NCBI RefSeq assembly: GCF_014467285.1
Contig: NZ_NKHR01000008.1
Location: 62,001 to 126,000, forward strand
Origin: Xenorhabdus sp014467285
Lineage (GTDB): Bacteria > Pseudomonadota > Gammaproteobacteria > Enterobacterales > Enterobacteriaceae
DNA length: 64,000 nt
Direction: 5' to 3'
A program made the translations under genes and the position numbers. This document shows positions 1 through 9,218 of this stretch, in pieces (position 1 is the stretch's first letter; each line of letters begins with the position of its first letter). The notes below the pieces were generated by a model. The model ran no database searches. It was not told the DNA's origin and saw only the letters and a program-made list of their open reading frames with translations.

Positions 1-344
1 ATTCCAATATGATACATATGTTCAGCTTTATTCTGGCCATCCACGCTGACGTTGCCAATGATATATTGATGAGCAACTTTCCGGCCCAGATGAAAATTTC
101 TCCCATTGATCGCATACGTGAATTGGTACAACTGCAATTACCCGGTATTCCGCTGCGCGCCATGCCATCTGTACCCAGACAAATTCCCTGGCATTCAGGT
201 TATGTCTATTTCGAATTAGAAAAAGAGGGCGATCTGTGGAAGCAGATGGAGAAATCCAGTGGCTTTGCACTACATCTGGCAGGTGAGTTCCCCGGTCTGA
301 ACATAGAGTTTTGGGCTGTCCGTAATCAGGAAAAATCGAGGTAA
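1..344 (+). CDS. tssK: Type VI secretion baseplate protein TssK, 3' end (partial)
   Basis: This is the C-terminal 113 or so residues of TssK; the gene enters the window already open and its start lies outside. TssK is the trimeric baseplate component that ties the T6SS wedge complex (TssE/F/G) to the membrane complex TssJLM. The visible part contains the typical TssK tail, with the stretches LPGIPLRAMPSVPRQIPW and YFELEKEGDLWKQ followed by a carboxy-terminal AGEFPGLNIEFWAVR. It is the first visible gene of a long co-directional T6SS operon, 11 bp before tssL. The identification rests on these motifs and on gene order. Confidence 0.9.
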   Translation, partial: SNMIHMFSFILAIHADVANDILMSNFPAQMKISPIDRIRELVQLQLPGIPLRAMPSVPRQIPWHSGYVYFELEKEGDLWKQMEKSSGFALHLAGEFPGLNIEFWAVRNQEKSR

Positions 345-355
345 CGGGGCCAAGA

Positions 356-1582
356 ATGCAAGAAAAGCAGAAAGCAGAACATAATATACTTTCTAGTGAT
401 GCCAATTATAACCCATTGGTTTCTGCCTCAAATCCACTGCTGAATACCATCCCACAGATTCGGCATTCTATTGTTCACCCTGATCCCACAGATTTACGAC
501 AGCAATTGATCAATGAAATACGGCGTTTTGAGGTCGAATGCCAACATGCCAAGCTGCCCTATGCAGTGATCATTGGCGCACGTTACTGTTTATGCACGGC
601 ATTGGACGAAGCGGCTGCGCTTACCCCCTGGGGACTTCGCAGTGTTTGGTCAGGAAGTGGTTTACTCGTTACTTTTCACAACGAAACATGGGGAGGAGAG
701 AAATTTTTCCAACTGTTGGCAAAATTATCACAAAATCCCAAAGAAAATATATTCCTATTGGAGCTCATTAACTTCTGCCTCCAACTGGGATTTGAAGGAC
801 GCTATCGTGTTATGGATAACGGCCGTACCCAGTTGGAAACAGTGAAACAACGCCTGTTTCAGTTAATACGTTCAATTCGGGGCAACCACCCTGCTGAACT
901 GTCATCAAGCGTACAAGCCATCACAGTACCGAGTAAATCCTGGCGATTTTCTGTACCAATATGGGTTTCTGCGGCATTACTCAGTTTTTTGGTGTGTCTC
1001 CTGTATATCAGCCTGAATTGGCGGCTAGGAGATATACTCAACCCGGTTTTGGCAAAAATATACCAAATTGATTTACCCAATGTGACGGTCAGTCATTCAG
1101 TTACACCACCTGCACCACCTGCACCGCCTGTTCTGAACCTGAAAGAGATGTTGAAAAACGATATTGCGGCAGGATTATTAAATGTCATGGACACGCCTGA
1201 CAGGAGCGTGATCACGTTAAAAGGAGACGGTCTGTTCACAAGCAATTCAATTCAGATCAAAAATCGTTATTTGGATGTCATCAAAGATATTGCAGAAGCA
1301 ATGAATAATTTCAAAGGCGAGATTTTAGTCGCAGGATATACCGATAATATTCCCATTAATACCCTTTATTCCCGTTTCTCATCTAACCATGCTTTATCGC
1401 TGGCCAGAGCCAAATCGGTACAAAGAGAACTACAACGTTATTTAATTCATCCTGAAAGAGTCAAAGTTGAAGGAAAAGGCGCCAGTGACCCTGTCGCTCC
1501 AAATGATACTCCCGGCAATCGAGCTAAAAACAGGCGCGTCCAAATTACACTGTTAACACCTCCTGTCAGCCAAACGATGTAA
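356..1582 (+). CDS. tssL: T6SS inner-membrane protein TssL (DotU/IcmH) with C-terminal OmpA peptidoglycan-binding domain
   Basis: TssL forms the T6SS membrane complex with TssJ and TssM. The 408-residue protein has an N-terminal cytoplasmic DotU domain (about residues 40-180), one transmembrane helix (about 195-222) and a proline-rich stretch. A periplasmic OmpA-like peptidoglycan-binding domain follows (about 290-400), with the characteristic AGYTDN, SLARAKSV and NRAKNRRVQI segments. This is therefore the extended TssL class with a built-in peptidoglycan anchor, not the short DotU-only form. It starts 11 bp after tssK and ends 12 bp before tssM, so it is presumably co-transcribed with both. 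Confidence 0.93.
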   Translation: MQEKQKAEHNILSSDANYNPLVSASNPLLNTIPQIRHSIVHPDPTDLRQQLINEIRRFEVECQHAKLPYAVIIGARYCLCTALDEAAALTPWGLRSVWSGSGLLVTFHNETWGGEKFFQLLAKLSQNPKENIFLLELINFCLQLGFEGRYRVMDNGRTQLETVKQRLFQLIRSIRGNHPAELSSSVQAITVPSKSWRFSVPIWVSAALLSFLVCLLYISLNWRLGDILNPVLAKIYQIDLPNVTVSHSVTPPAPPAPPVLNLKEMLKNDIAAGLLNVMDTPDRSVITLKGDGLFTSNSIQIKNRYLDVIKDIAEAMNNFKGEILVAGYTDNIPINTLYSRFSSNHALSLARAKSVQRELQRYLIHPERVKVEGKGASDPVAPNDTPGNRAKNRRVQITLLTPPVSQTM

Positions 1583-1594
1583 GGAGAAGAAGAC

Positions 1595-4500
1595 ATGCTA
1601 AATGCGCTCCTTTCTGTCATCACCAGCCGATTGACATGGAGTTTTATCGGAATAACGATTATTTCCTGTATTCTTTGGTTTATTGGTCCGATTATTTCTG
1701 TCGGGAATGCAGTCCCTTTTAAGTCAATTACGGTACGAATAATAATTATTGCTTTTTTTTACCTGATCTGGCTCTTAAATCAGTTATTCCCCCGGCTGTA
1801 CCAATCATGGCTCAATAAAAAGTTAGCTAACCAATTGAATATCAGTCAGGATGAGGAAGAAGAAAAGAAACAAAATGTACAATATATTACTTTGGCAGAA
1901 CGTTTTTCTGATGCTGCACGATTATTGAAAAAAGCCTATTTTTCCGGCTTACTTAATAACAAGAAACCTCATTGGATAAATTTTTTCAGTCGTCAATATA
2001 TCTACCAATTACCTTGGTATCTCGTTATCGGAGCACCCAATTCAGGTAAAACCACCGCGCTGGCGAATTCTGGCCTGCATTTTCCATTAGCAGACCATCT
2101 TAGAAAATCGGCTTCATACATAAGAAGTACGGACAATTGTAACTGGTGGTTTACCAATAACGCCGTGCTGCTCGATACCAGCGGGCGCTACACTATGCAG
2201 AATGGTCTTATACAAAATGGTCTTATGCAGAATAACCAGCATGAGCAAAGCGCTAAAGAATGGAAAAATTTTATCCGGCTGTTGAATAAATATCGTGCAC
2301 GTCAACCACTCAATGGGATCATTATTGCTATCAGTGTGGAAGATTTACTTAATCCATCAACTGAAAATCGGGATCAACAAGCCTATATGCTGCGCAGGCG
2401 TCTGTCAGAGTTACATGAACAACTTAAAATACAATTTCCTATTTACATCATTATTACCAAAACCGATTTGTTAAAAGGATTTACCGCTTATTTCAACCAG
2501 TTTGACAAAACATTGCGGGAGCAAATTTGGGGATTCAACTTTCCGTGGGATAAAAAAATTGACTGGGATCTGAATACAATATTTGAACAACAATATAGCC
2601 AATTACAACACCGTTTGGATGCTGAACTTCCCCATATTCTCTTAAATGGACAAAATGCACGGCAATCTGCTGAAAGTTACCTATTTCCACAAGAATTTGC
2701 GGCCTTACGTCCGCTGATTGCACATTATCTTGAAATCGTATTCGCCAGATCAGGATTTGAAATCCCTAGCTACCCACGAGGGCTGTATTTCACCAGCGGA
2801 ACACAAGAAGGGATACCACTAGATAATGTTATGGGAAAATTTAACCATAGGTTCCAATTGGCGACAAATAACGATAGTGACTCAATGTCATGGGGGAATA
2901 ATAAAGAGATTGGATATCCGAAACCTGCCCGCCAAACATATTTTTTAAAGCATTTGCTGGAAAACATCTTTCAGGAAGCAGGAATAGCGGGCTATAACCG
3001 TTGGTGGATATACCGCAAACGCCTGCTGGATGGGTTGGGATATATTGTCCTGGCTGTGATACTGACACTGGTTGCCGATTCATTTTTAACCAGCTATAAC
3101 AACAACAAAAATTATCTGATGGAAGTACAGGCAAAAATTCCGGCCATTATTCAACAAGGCGCTAGCTTACAGAAGAACGAGGATATTTATGCCCTGCTAC
3201 CCATTTTAAACAGCCTGGCTCATTTAGATAAAAGCCGTGATTTTTCCTTAGAAAATCCCCCGTTCTCTTACCGTATGGGGCTGTATTCTGGTGAACAAGT
3301 CAGTAATGCAAGTCAATCGCTGTATAGAAAAGCATTACAAACATTGCTGCTACCACAAATAGCAACACTTATCACAAACCAACTGTATAGCGATAATGGT
3401 GATGATATAGAGAAAACTTACAATACGCTAAAAGCGTATCAAATGTTATATCAGCCTAAACATTATGACGGAAAATTTCTGCATGATTGGATAATGGAAT
3501 ATTTGAAAACTGACTTAAAAACAAACACCACTCAAGAACAGTATCAACAAATTGATTGGCATATCGGCCAATTGCTGGATAACCAAGTCGTCACATCACC
3601 GTTTATGCGTAATGATAATTTGGTCGAACAAAAACAACTACTCATCAGCAGCACTCCACCCGCGCAACGTGCTTACAACTATTTGAAACATAAGTTGTTA
3701 GATGATCCCAGTTTAGTTCCGGTGAATTTGGTCACACTTGCAGGCCCCCAGGCTGAGTTAGTTTTCTCACGCACCAGCGGAACACCAATCACTGATGGTA
3801 TACCAGGCATGTTCACTCCGGCCGGTTATCAAAAAGGTATTGACAAAGATCTCAATACTTTTCTGACCACACTGTATTCACAAGATAACTGGGTGCTTGA
3901 TACTTATGCGAGAAAGCAGACAACTAAAGAAATCAAATCATCCGTTGAGCAGTTCTATATCAACGACTACATATATCACTGGGATAAATTTCTTTCTGAT
4001 ATTCGTTTAAATAATATCAATGACTTAGATCAACGAATCAATACAGCCCGTTTGCTGTCTTCTTTTGATTCACCTATACGCCGTCTTCTGATTAATGCCA
4101 GTAAAGATATCACTCTGAATCAAAAAAAAAACATGGCTATCAATAGCGCCAAGGAGCTTAGTGCCAAGAAACTTGACAACATCGCAAAAAGTAAATCGGA
4201 CAAATTAACAAATTTAGTTCCTGAACAAACATTGCCAAATAATGCTCAACCCACACCAGAACAACAACTGAAAGAGCATTTTGCAGATATTATTTCATTA
4301 GCAAAAAATACAAACACAAATAGCCAAAACATACCTTTTGATGCAACGTTGCAAGATGTTGGTAAGCTATATCAATATTTAACTGCCCTGCAAAATGCAA
4401 TCAATACTGATATGCCTCTCCCGCCCAATACTATTATCATGCAGCTACAAACAGCATCTAAAGATTTACCCGTACCATTCAGCAACATGATTTCCTCATT

Positions 4501-5260
4501 GGCAGTTGGAGCCAGCAGCGACACTCAATCCAGTGATATAAAAAATGTCGGCAAACATCTCAAGGTAGAAATCAGCGGTTTTTGCAATCAAGCCATTGCT
4601 AATCGTTATCCATTGATGCCTAAAGCACGTAACGATATTAAACCTAATGATATGGCGCGGATGTTCGCTCCCGAAACAGGTTTAATGGATAGTTTTTTTC
4701 AGAAAAATTTAGTGGGTAAAGTCGATATGACTTTACCAAAATGGCAATTTATGCCGGGAATGAATGGCAAACCCCTAACCGATGGAGAGAATTTGCTCGA
4801 ACCTTTCCAGCAAGCTCAAGTTATCCGCAATGCTTTATTTACCAACGGCCCATCACCATCATTCAGTGTCATGGTTCGCCCAATCAGTATGAGTAACGAT
4901 ATATTAAGCATGATACTGGATGTAGATGGACAGAAATTGCAATATAGCCACGGCCCACAACTTTCACAACTCATTAGCTGGCCTGGCCCTGCCAAAAATA
5001 ATCTGGTTCGCATCCAGTTGAATTTAAGTAACGGCACAACGACGAACTTATCGACTTCCGGGTTCTGGGCTTTGAATCGGCTATTGGATCACGCAGAGCG
5101 CATCTCGCAAAATTCAACAACTGATAATACGAGCTTTCGGGCAGGGTTTAATATTGATGGTCATACTGTTTTACTGGAGTTTACCCCAAGCAGCGTATTA
5201 AGCCCGTTTAAACTCCCTACTTTTGTCTGCCCGAACCCTCAGGTTTTTAAAGCAGCATGA
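1595..5260 (+). CDS. tssM: T6SS membrane complex protein TssM (IcmF/VasK)
   Basis: TssM is the large inner-membrane and periplasmic scaffold of the T6SS trans-envelope complex. At 1221 residues it has the usual length. Two N-terminal transmembrane helices (about residues 16-34 and 46-63) precede a cytoplasmic NTPase-like domain with a Walker A motif (GAPNSGKTT, near residue 147). A third transmembrane helix follows near residues 480-500, and then the long periplasmic region ending in the conserved IcmF C-terminal domain. The ATG is preceded by AAGGAGAAG at good spacing. A small in-protein repeat (MQNGLIQNGLMQNN, around base 2200) is probably polymerase slippage in a surface loop. Confidence 0.95.
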   Translation: MLNALLSVITSRLTWSFIGITIISCILWFIGPIISVGNAVPFKSITVRIIIIAFFYLIWLLNQLFPRLYQSWLNKKLANQLNISQDEEEEKKQNVQYITLAERFSDAARLLKKAYFSGLLNNKKPHWINFFSRQYIYQLPWYLVIGAPNSGKTTALANSGLHFPLADHLRKSASYIRSTDNCNWWFTNNAVLLDTSGRYTMQNGLIQNGLMQNNQHEQSAKEWKNFIRLLNKYRARQPLNGIIIAISVEDLLNPSTENRDQQAYMLRRRLSELHEQLKIQFPIYIIITKTDLLKGFTAYFNQFDKTLREQIWGFNFPWDKKIDWDLNTIFEQQYSQLQHRLDAELPHILLNGQNARQSAESYLFPQEFAALRPLIAHYLEIVFARSGFEIPSYPRGLYFTSGTQEGIPLDNVMGKFNHRFQLATNNDSDSMSWGNNKEIGYPKPARQTYFLKHLLENIFQEAGIAGYNRWWIYRKRLLDGLGYIVLAVILTLVADSFLTSYNNNKNYLMEVQAKIPAIIQQGASLQKNEDIYALLPILNSLAHLDKSRDFSLENPPFSYRMGLYSGEQVSNASQSLYRKALQTLLLPQIATLITNQLYSDNGDDIEKTYNTLKAYQMLYQPKHYDGKFLHDWIMEYLKTDLKTNTTQEQYQQIDWHIGQLLDNQVVTSPFMRNDNLVEQKQLLISSTPPAQRAYNYLKHKLLDDPSLVPVNLVTLAGPQAELVFSRTSGTPITDGIPGMFTPAGYQKGIDKDLNTFLTTLYSQDNWVLDTYARKQTTKEIKSSVEQFYINDYIYHWDKFLSDIRLNNINDLDQRINTARLLSSFDSPIRRLLINASKDITLNQKKNMAINSAKELSAKKLDNIAKSKSDKLTNLVPEQTLPNNAQPTPEQQLKEHFADIISLAKNTNTNSQNIPFDATLQDVGKLYQYLTALQNAINTDMPLPPNTIIMQLQTASKDLPVPFSNMISSLAVGASSDTQSSDIKNVGKHLKVEISGFCNQAIANRYPLMPKARNDIKPNDMARMFAPETGLMDSFFQKNLVGKVDMTLPKWQFMPGMNGKPLTDGENLLEPFQQAQVIRNALFTNGPSPSFSVMVRPISMSNDILSMILDVDGQKLQYSHGPQLSQLISWPGPAKNNLVRIQLNLSNGTTTNLSTSGFWALNRLLDHAERISQNSTTDNTSFRAGFNIDGHTVLLEFTPSSVLSPFKLPTFVCPNPQVFKAA

Positions 5261-5301
5261 TCAATCGCCCCACTTCAAACTGAATATAAGCTGAAGATAC
5301 C

Positions 5302-6384
5302 ATGAACATTGATACCTTACTTGCCCCAATCAGTGTGGAGTCTCCCTGTGGGGAATACCTTGAATATGATGGTGAATTTCTGGCATTAGAACAAATCTTA
5401 ATTGAAAAACCGGAGCAGCAATTTGGTGATGTACTGATCCCGGCCGAACCGCCCAACTGGATAGAAGTCGAAAAACACGCTATCCAACTATTTTCCCGCT
5501 CCAAAGATTTACGCATCATCATTGCTCTTACTCAGTCATGGCTGAACATTCGGGGGTTGTCTGGTTATGCCGATGGACTGGGTTTACTCCGTCAGACTCT
5601 GGAGCGTTATTGGGAAGAAGTATGGCCAAAACTGGAATTCGATGGGGAATATGATTTTTTACTCCGATTAAACACACTGGCAGCCATTGAAGATGGTTCA
5701 CCTTGTACGATAAAAGCTCAGCGTACCATTATTCTGAAAAGTGTTTCGAAGGAATTATCTTTGCAGGAAGTTTGTTCACTCCTTAATGGCTCGGTAACAG
5801 AAATCAAAGGTTATACAGGCGGGCGTGTCAGGTTAATAGATGAATTGAGGCAACAGTCCAATAACCCTGAAATTATGGCAATAATAGCTATTCGTGAGCA
5901 TCTTACCGCCCTGACGGATATTATTCGCCATCATCTATCCAATAATCACATCCCCGAACTGCCACAATTCCTGAAACAGTTGGATACAATTATTGAATTT
6001 TGTCCCACACATAATGCAGGAATAGATATTCCAGAGAATGCGGCCAATACAGAATTACCCGAATCGGTTCCGCCGATAAAACAGAAAACGTCTACAGAAC
6101 AGATAACTTCACCATCAACAACCATTACCCGCCCGGAAAAAACGCCATCATTCTATTGGCATGAAACTGAGGCCAGTAACCGCGATGAAGCACGCATTTT
6201 ATTGGAAAAAGCTAAAGCTTATTTTCTAAAGTACGAGCCAAGCCACCCGGCTCCAATGATGATTGATCGCATTCAGCGGCTAATTGACCGCGATTTTATG
6301 AAGATTATTCACGATCTTTCACCAGAAAGCGTAAGTCAGCTCGAAATCGTTTTTGGGCGCCTGAACAACCCTGATGCGGATTAA
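5302..6384 (+). CDS. tssA: T6SS protein TssA (ImpA N-terminal domain family)
   Basis: TssA primes and caps sheath/tube polymerisation in the T6SS. The 360-residue product begins with the ImpA_N domain (residues about 5-125; typical SVESPCGEYLEYDGEF opening and the WLNIRGLSGYADGL segment). A variable linker follows, and then a C-terminal helical region carrying the ARILLEKAKAYFLKYEPSHPAP-type motif near residues 300-325 that marks short TssA proteins. It lies 41 bp after tssM and 73 bp before tssB, in the same orientation. Confidence 0.9.
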   Translation: MNIDTLLAPISVESPCGEYLEYDGEFLALEQILIEKPEQQFGDVLIPAEPPNWIEVEKHAIQLFSRSKDLRIIIALTQSWLNIRGLSGYADGLGLLRQTLERYWEEVWPKLEFDGEYDFLLRLNTLAAIEDGSPCTIKAQRTIILKSVSKELSLQEVCSLLNGSVTEIKGYTGGRVRLIDELRQQSNNPEIMAIIAIREHLTALTDIIRHHLSNNHIPELPQFLKQLDTIIEFCPTHNAGIDIPENAANTELPESVPPIKQKTSTEQITSPSTTITRPEKTPSFYWHETEASNRDEARILLEKAKAYFLKYEPSHPAPMMIDRIQRLIDRDFMKIIHDLSPESVSQLEIVFGRLNNPDAD

Positions 6385-6457
6385 TTGCTGCTTATTTTAT
6401 ATCCAATGGGTTTCGACTTACTCATTTATCTATCTAGCCAATAATGGAGAATTTGTC

Positions 6458-6991
6458 ATGAAGTCCAGCGGACAAAAGTTTATAGCCCGAAATCGTGCTC
6501 CCCGAGTACAGATTGAATATGATGTTGAACTTTACGGCTCGGAAAAAGTGGTTCAATTACCCTTTGTCATGGGAGTTATGGCTGATTTGGCAGGAAAACC
6601 TTTAGAAGCCTTACCCGACGTTAATGATCGCAAATTTCTGGAAATTGACGTTGACAACTTTGATGAGCGCATGAATTCAATAAAACCCCGTGTAGCCTTT
6701 CAGGTTGATAATACCCTGACGGGTGACGGCAAATTGAACATTGAGTTATCGTTTGAAAATATGACGGATTTTCAGCCAGATGCCATAGCTAAAAAAGTAG
6801 AGCCTTTGGCTAAATTGCTGGAAGCCCGTATTCAATTGGCAAATCTGCTGTCTTATATGGACGGTAAAAACGGCGCAGAGAAACTGATTTCCGAAATATT
6901 GCAAAATCCCGCTCTACTGAAATCGTTGGCGGAAACGCCAAATCCTGAAGATACCGCTTCAGGAGATGGCACTGAAGAGGTTAAGGAGTAA
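6458..6991 (+). CDS. tssB: T6SS contractile sheath small subunit TssB (VipA)
   Basis: TssB pairs with TssC to build the contractile sheath around the Hcp tube. The start is placed at 6458 (MKSSGQKF, 177 residues) because a GGAGAA Shine-Dalgarno lies just upstream and the family begins there. The longer open frame from 6374 overlaps tssA and is unlikely. Conserved TssB features include the RAPRVQIEYDVE opening, the LPFVMGVMADLAG segment and the DFQPDAIAKKVEPLAKLLEAR helix that interacts with TssC. The stop codon is followed three bases later by the tssC ATG, indicating coupled translation. Confidence 0.95.
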   Translation: MKSSGQKFIARNRAPRVQIEYDVELYGSEKVVQLPFVMGVMADLAGKPLEALPDVNDRKFLEIDVDNFDERMNSIKPRVAFQVDNTLTGDGKLNIELSFENMTDFQPDAIAKKVEPLAKLLEARIQLANLLSYMDGKNGAEKLISEILQNPALLKSLAETPNPEDTASGDGTEEVKE

Positions 6992-6994
6992 TTG

Positions 6995-8497
6995 ATGAGC
7001 GCAACTGAACAAGACACTCTGGTGCAGCAGGGGCAAGCATCGAAAGAATATACCCCTGATGAATTAAGCACCTTGCTGGATAAGGAATTTCGTCCGCAAA
7101 GTGATCATACCCGCAATGCTGTTGAAAATGCGGTGAAAACGCTGGCACAGCAAGCACTGGAAAATACGGTGACTGTCTCTGGTGATACTTATCGTACTAT
7201 TCAGTCATTGATTGCTGAAATTGATTCCAAAATATCACAGCAGATGAATCATATCTTGCACCATGAGGAATTCCAGAAACTGGAAGGCGCCTGGCGTGGT
7301 TTGCATCACCTGATCAATAACACAGAAACTGATGAAATGTTGAAAATCCGTGTGATGTGCCTCTCCAAAAAGGAGCTGAGCAACACACTGAAACGTTTCA
7401 AAGGGGTTAGTTGGGATCAAAGCCCGATTTTCAAAAAAATCTATGAAGCGGAATACGGCCAGTTTGGTGGTGAACCATTCGGTTGTCTGGTGGGAGATTA
7501 CTATTTCGACCACACTGCACCGGATGTTGAGCTCTTGCGCCAAATGGCACAAATTAGCGCAGCAGCACACTGCCCATTCATTTCAGGCGCATCGCCAAGT
7601 GTGATGCAGATGGAATCCTGGCAGGAATTAGCCAATCCCAGAGATCTGACAAAGATTTTCCAAAATACTGAATATGCGCCCTGGCGCAGTTTACGCGAAT
7701 CGGAAGACGTGCGTTATATCGGATTAGCACTGCCACGTTTCCTTTCCCGTTTACCCTACGGCGCTCTTACAAATCCCGTTGATAATTTCAATTTTGAGGA
7801 AAACACTGAGGGCCCGACGCATAGCAATTACACTTGGTCAAATGCTGCTTATGCCATGGCGGTTAATATTAACCGCTCATTTAAACTGTATGGCTGGTGT
7901 ACCTCTATTCGCGGTGTAGAATCTGGCGGTATTGTGGAAAATCTCCCTTGCTACACGTTTCCCTCTGATGATGGCGGTGTAGATATGAAGTGCCCCACCG
8001 AAATTGCCATTAGCGATCGCCGTGAGGCAGAATTAGCAAAAAATGGTTTCATTCCATTATTGCATCGCAAAAACACCGATATGGCCGCCTTTATTGGTGC
8101 TCAATCACTGCAAAAACCATCCGAATATTACGATCCTGATGCCACTGCCAATGCTAACCTTTCAGCACGTCTGCCTTACCTATTCGCCTGCTGTCGTTTT
8201 GCCCATTACTTGAAATGTATCGTGCGCGACAAAATAGGCAGTTTCCAAGAACGCGCTGATATGGAACGCTGGCTTAATGATTGGATTACAAATTATGTGG
8301 ATGGTGATCCTGTCAACTCATCACAAGGAACCAAAGCGAGAAAACCGCTGGCAGCCGCAGAGGTTCAGGTAGAAGAAGTCGAGAGCAATCCGGGATATTA
8401 CCAGGCTAAATTTTTCCTGCGTCCTCATTATCAACTAGAAGGTTTGACCGTTTCCCTACGTCTGGTTTCAAAACTTCCTTCATTAAAAGGAGCATAA
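6995..8497 (+). CDS. tssC: T6SS contractile sheath large subunit TssC (VipB)
   Basis: TssC is the large sheath subunit. The 500-residue protein has the canonical landmarks: a coiled N-terminal helix, LEGAWRGLHHLI, the SWDQSPIFKKIYEAEYGQFG segment, GDYYFDH, and a C-terminal SNPGYYQAKFFLRPHYQLEG stretch used in handshake strand exchange with neighbouring sheath subunits. The ATG at 6995 is preferred over an in-frame TTG immediately before it, because the AAGGAG at 6984 is well spaced from it. A 135-bp gap separates it from hcp. Confidence 0.96.
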   Translation: MSATEQDTLVQQGQASKEYTPDELSTLLDKEFRPQSDHTRNAVENAVKTLAQQALENTVTVSGDTYRTIQSLIAEIDSKISQQMNHILHHEEFQKLEGAWRGLHHLINNTETDEMLKIRVMCLSKKELSNTLKRFKGVSWDQSPIFKKIYEAEYGQFGGEPFGCLVGDYYFDHTAPDVELLRQMAQISAAAHCPFISGASPSVMQMESWQELANPRDLTKIFQNTEYAPWRSLRESEDVRYIGLALPRFLSRLPYGALTNPVDNFNFEENTEGPTHSNYTWSNAAYAMAVNINRSFKLYGWCTSIRGVESGGIVENLPCYTFPSDDGGVDMKCPTEIAISDRREAELAKNGFIPLLHRKNTDMAAFIGAQSLQKPSEYYDPDATANANLSARLPYLFACCRFAHYLKCIVRDKIGSFQERADMERWLNDWITNYVDGDPVNSSQGTKARKPLAAAEVQVEEVESNPGYYQAKFFLRPHYQLEGLTVSLRLVSKLPSLKGA

Positions 8498-8632
8498 CGC
8501 AACATTAGACATCATGCTTTCTAAACAATAGCCCATCCCTAAACTTCAGACAGCAATACACACATATCTCTATATAACCCCAATATTTATTTATTGGATT
8601 CAACTAAACTTTATTCATTAAGGTGAAAAATT

Positions 8633-9127
8633 ATGTCTACTGCATCAGGCATTGATGCCTACATTCAATTTAAAGGTGTTTCAGGCGAAGCAGGTGATAA
8701 AGATTTCAAGGACTGGACAGCCGTTAAGTCATTCTCTCTTCAACTGGCTAACCGCGTTAACCACGAAAATCAAGGTACCGGACTGGGTGCCGGTATTGTA
8801 GATGTTTCTGGCTTAACTCTGGAACTTCTGTTTGATAAAGCAGCCGTTACCCTGCGCCAATATATCGTCAAAGGGACACACATTAAAGAGACTACACTTC
8901 AAGTACGTCGCCAAGGGGGAAAACAACAAGATTGGTATAAGTTAGTTCTGTCAAATGCCTTAATCGCAGATTCCATCCTGACGTACGGAGCGAACGGATT
9001 CTCTTCTTCAATCGTTGTAGCTTTTCAAAAACATAAAGAAAGTTACTTTTCTCAAGAATCTGCTTCGGGTAATAAAGGTGCTGAAGTTAGTTACGATTGG
9101 GATTCTTACACTAATCAAGTCGGCTGA
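8633..9127 (+). CDS. hcp: T6SS inner tube protein Hcp (TssD)
   Basis: Hcp hexamers stack to form the expelled inner tube and also carry small effectors. The 164-residue protein has the Hcp1 family layout: it starts with MSTASGIDAYIQFKGVSGEA, includes the SLQLANRVNHE segment and the TLQVRRQGGKQQDWYKLVLSNA core strands. It stands apart from its neighbours, with 135 bp upstream and 91 bp downstream. The downstream gap holds a strong hairpin. This suggests separate or boosted expression, as expected for the most abundant T6SS protein. Confidence 0.95.
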   Translation: MSTASGIDAYIQFKGVSGEAGDKDFKDWTAVKSFSLQLANRVNHENQGTGLGAGIVDVSGLTLELLFDKAAVTLRQYIVKGTHIKETTLQVRRQGGKQQDWYKLVLSNALIADSILTYGANGFSSSIVVAFQKHKESYFSQESASGNKGAEVSYDWDSYTNQVG

Positions 9128-9149
9128 TACACATATAAACCACATCAAT

Positions 9150-9190
9150 AACTCCCCTCAGGGTACTTTGAGGACTCTCTCAGGGGAGTT
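9150..9190 (+). terminator. Hairpin after hcp, possible partial terminator or mRNA-stabilising stem
   Basis: A 9-bp perfect stem (AACTCCCCT at 9150-9158 and AGGGGAGTT at 9182-9190) with a 23-base loop sits between hcp and tagH. No clear T-run follows, so it may be an mRNA 3'-stabiliser or attenuator that leaves downstream genes at lower expression. Confidence 0.5.
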
Positions 9191-9218
9191 ACTTCATCAA
9201 CAATAGGTATCCGTGCTT

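Noticed and set aside
6374..6457. Extended N-terminus of TssB from the upstream ATG
   Set aside because: It overlaps tssA, adds a hydrophobic stretch unlike the family, and the ATG at 6458 has a better ribosome-binding site.
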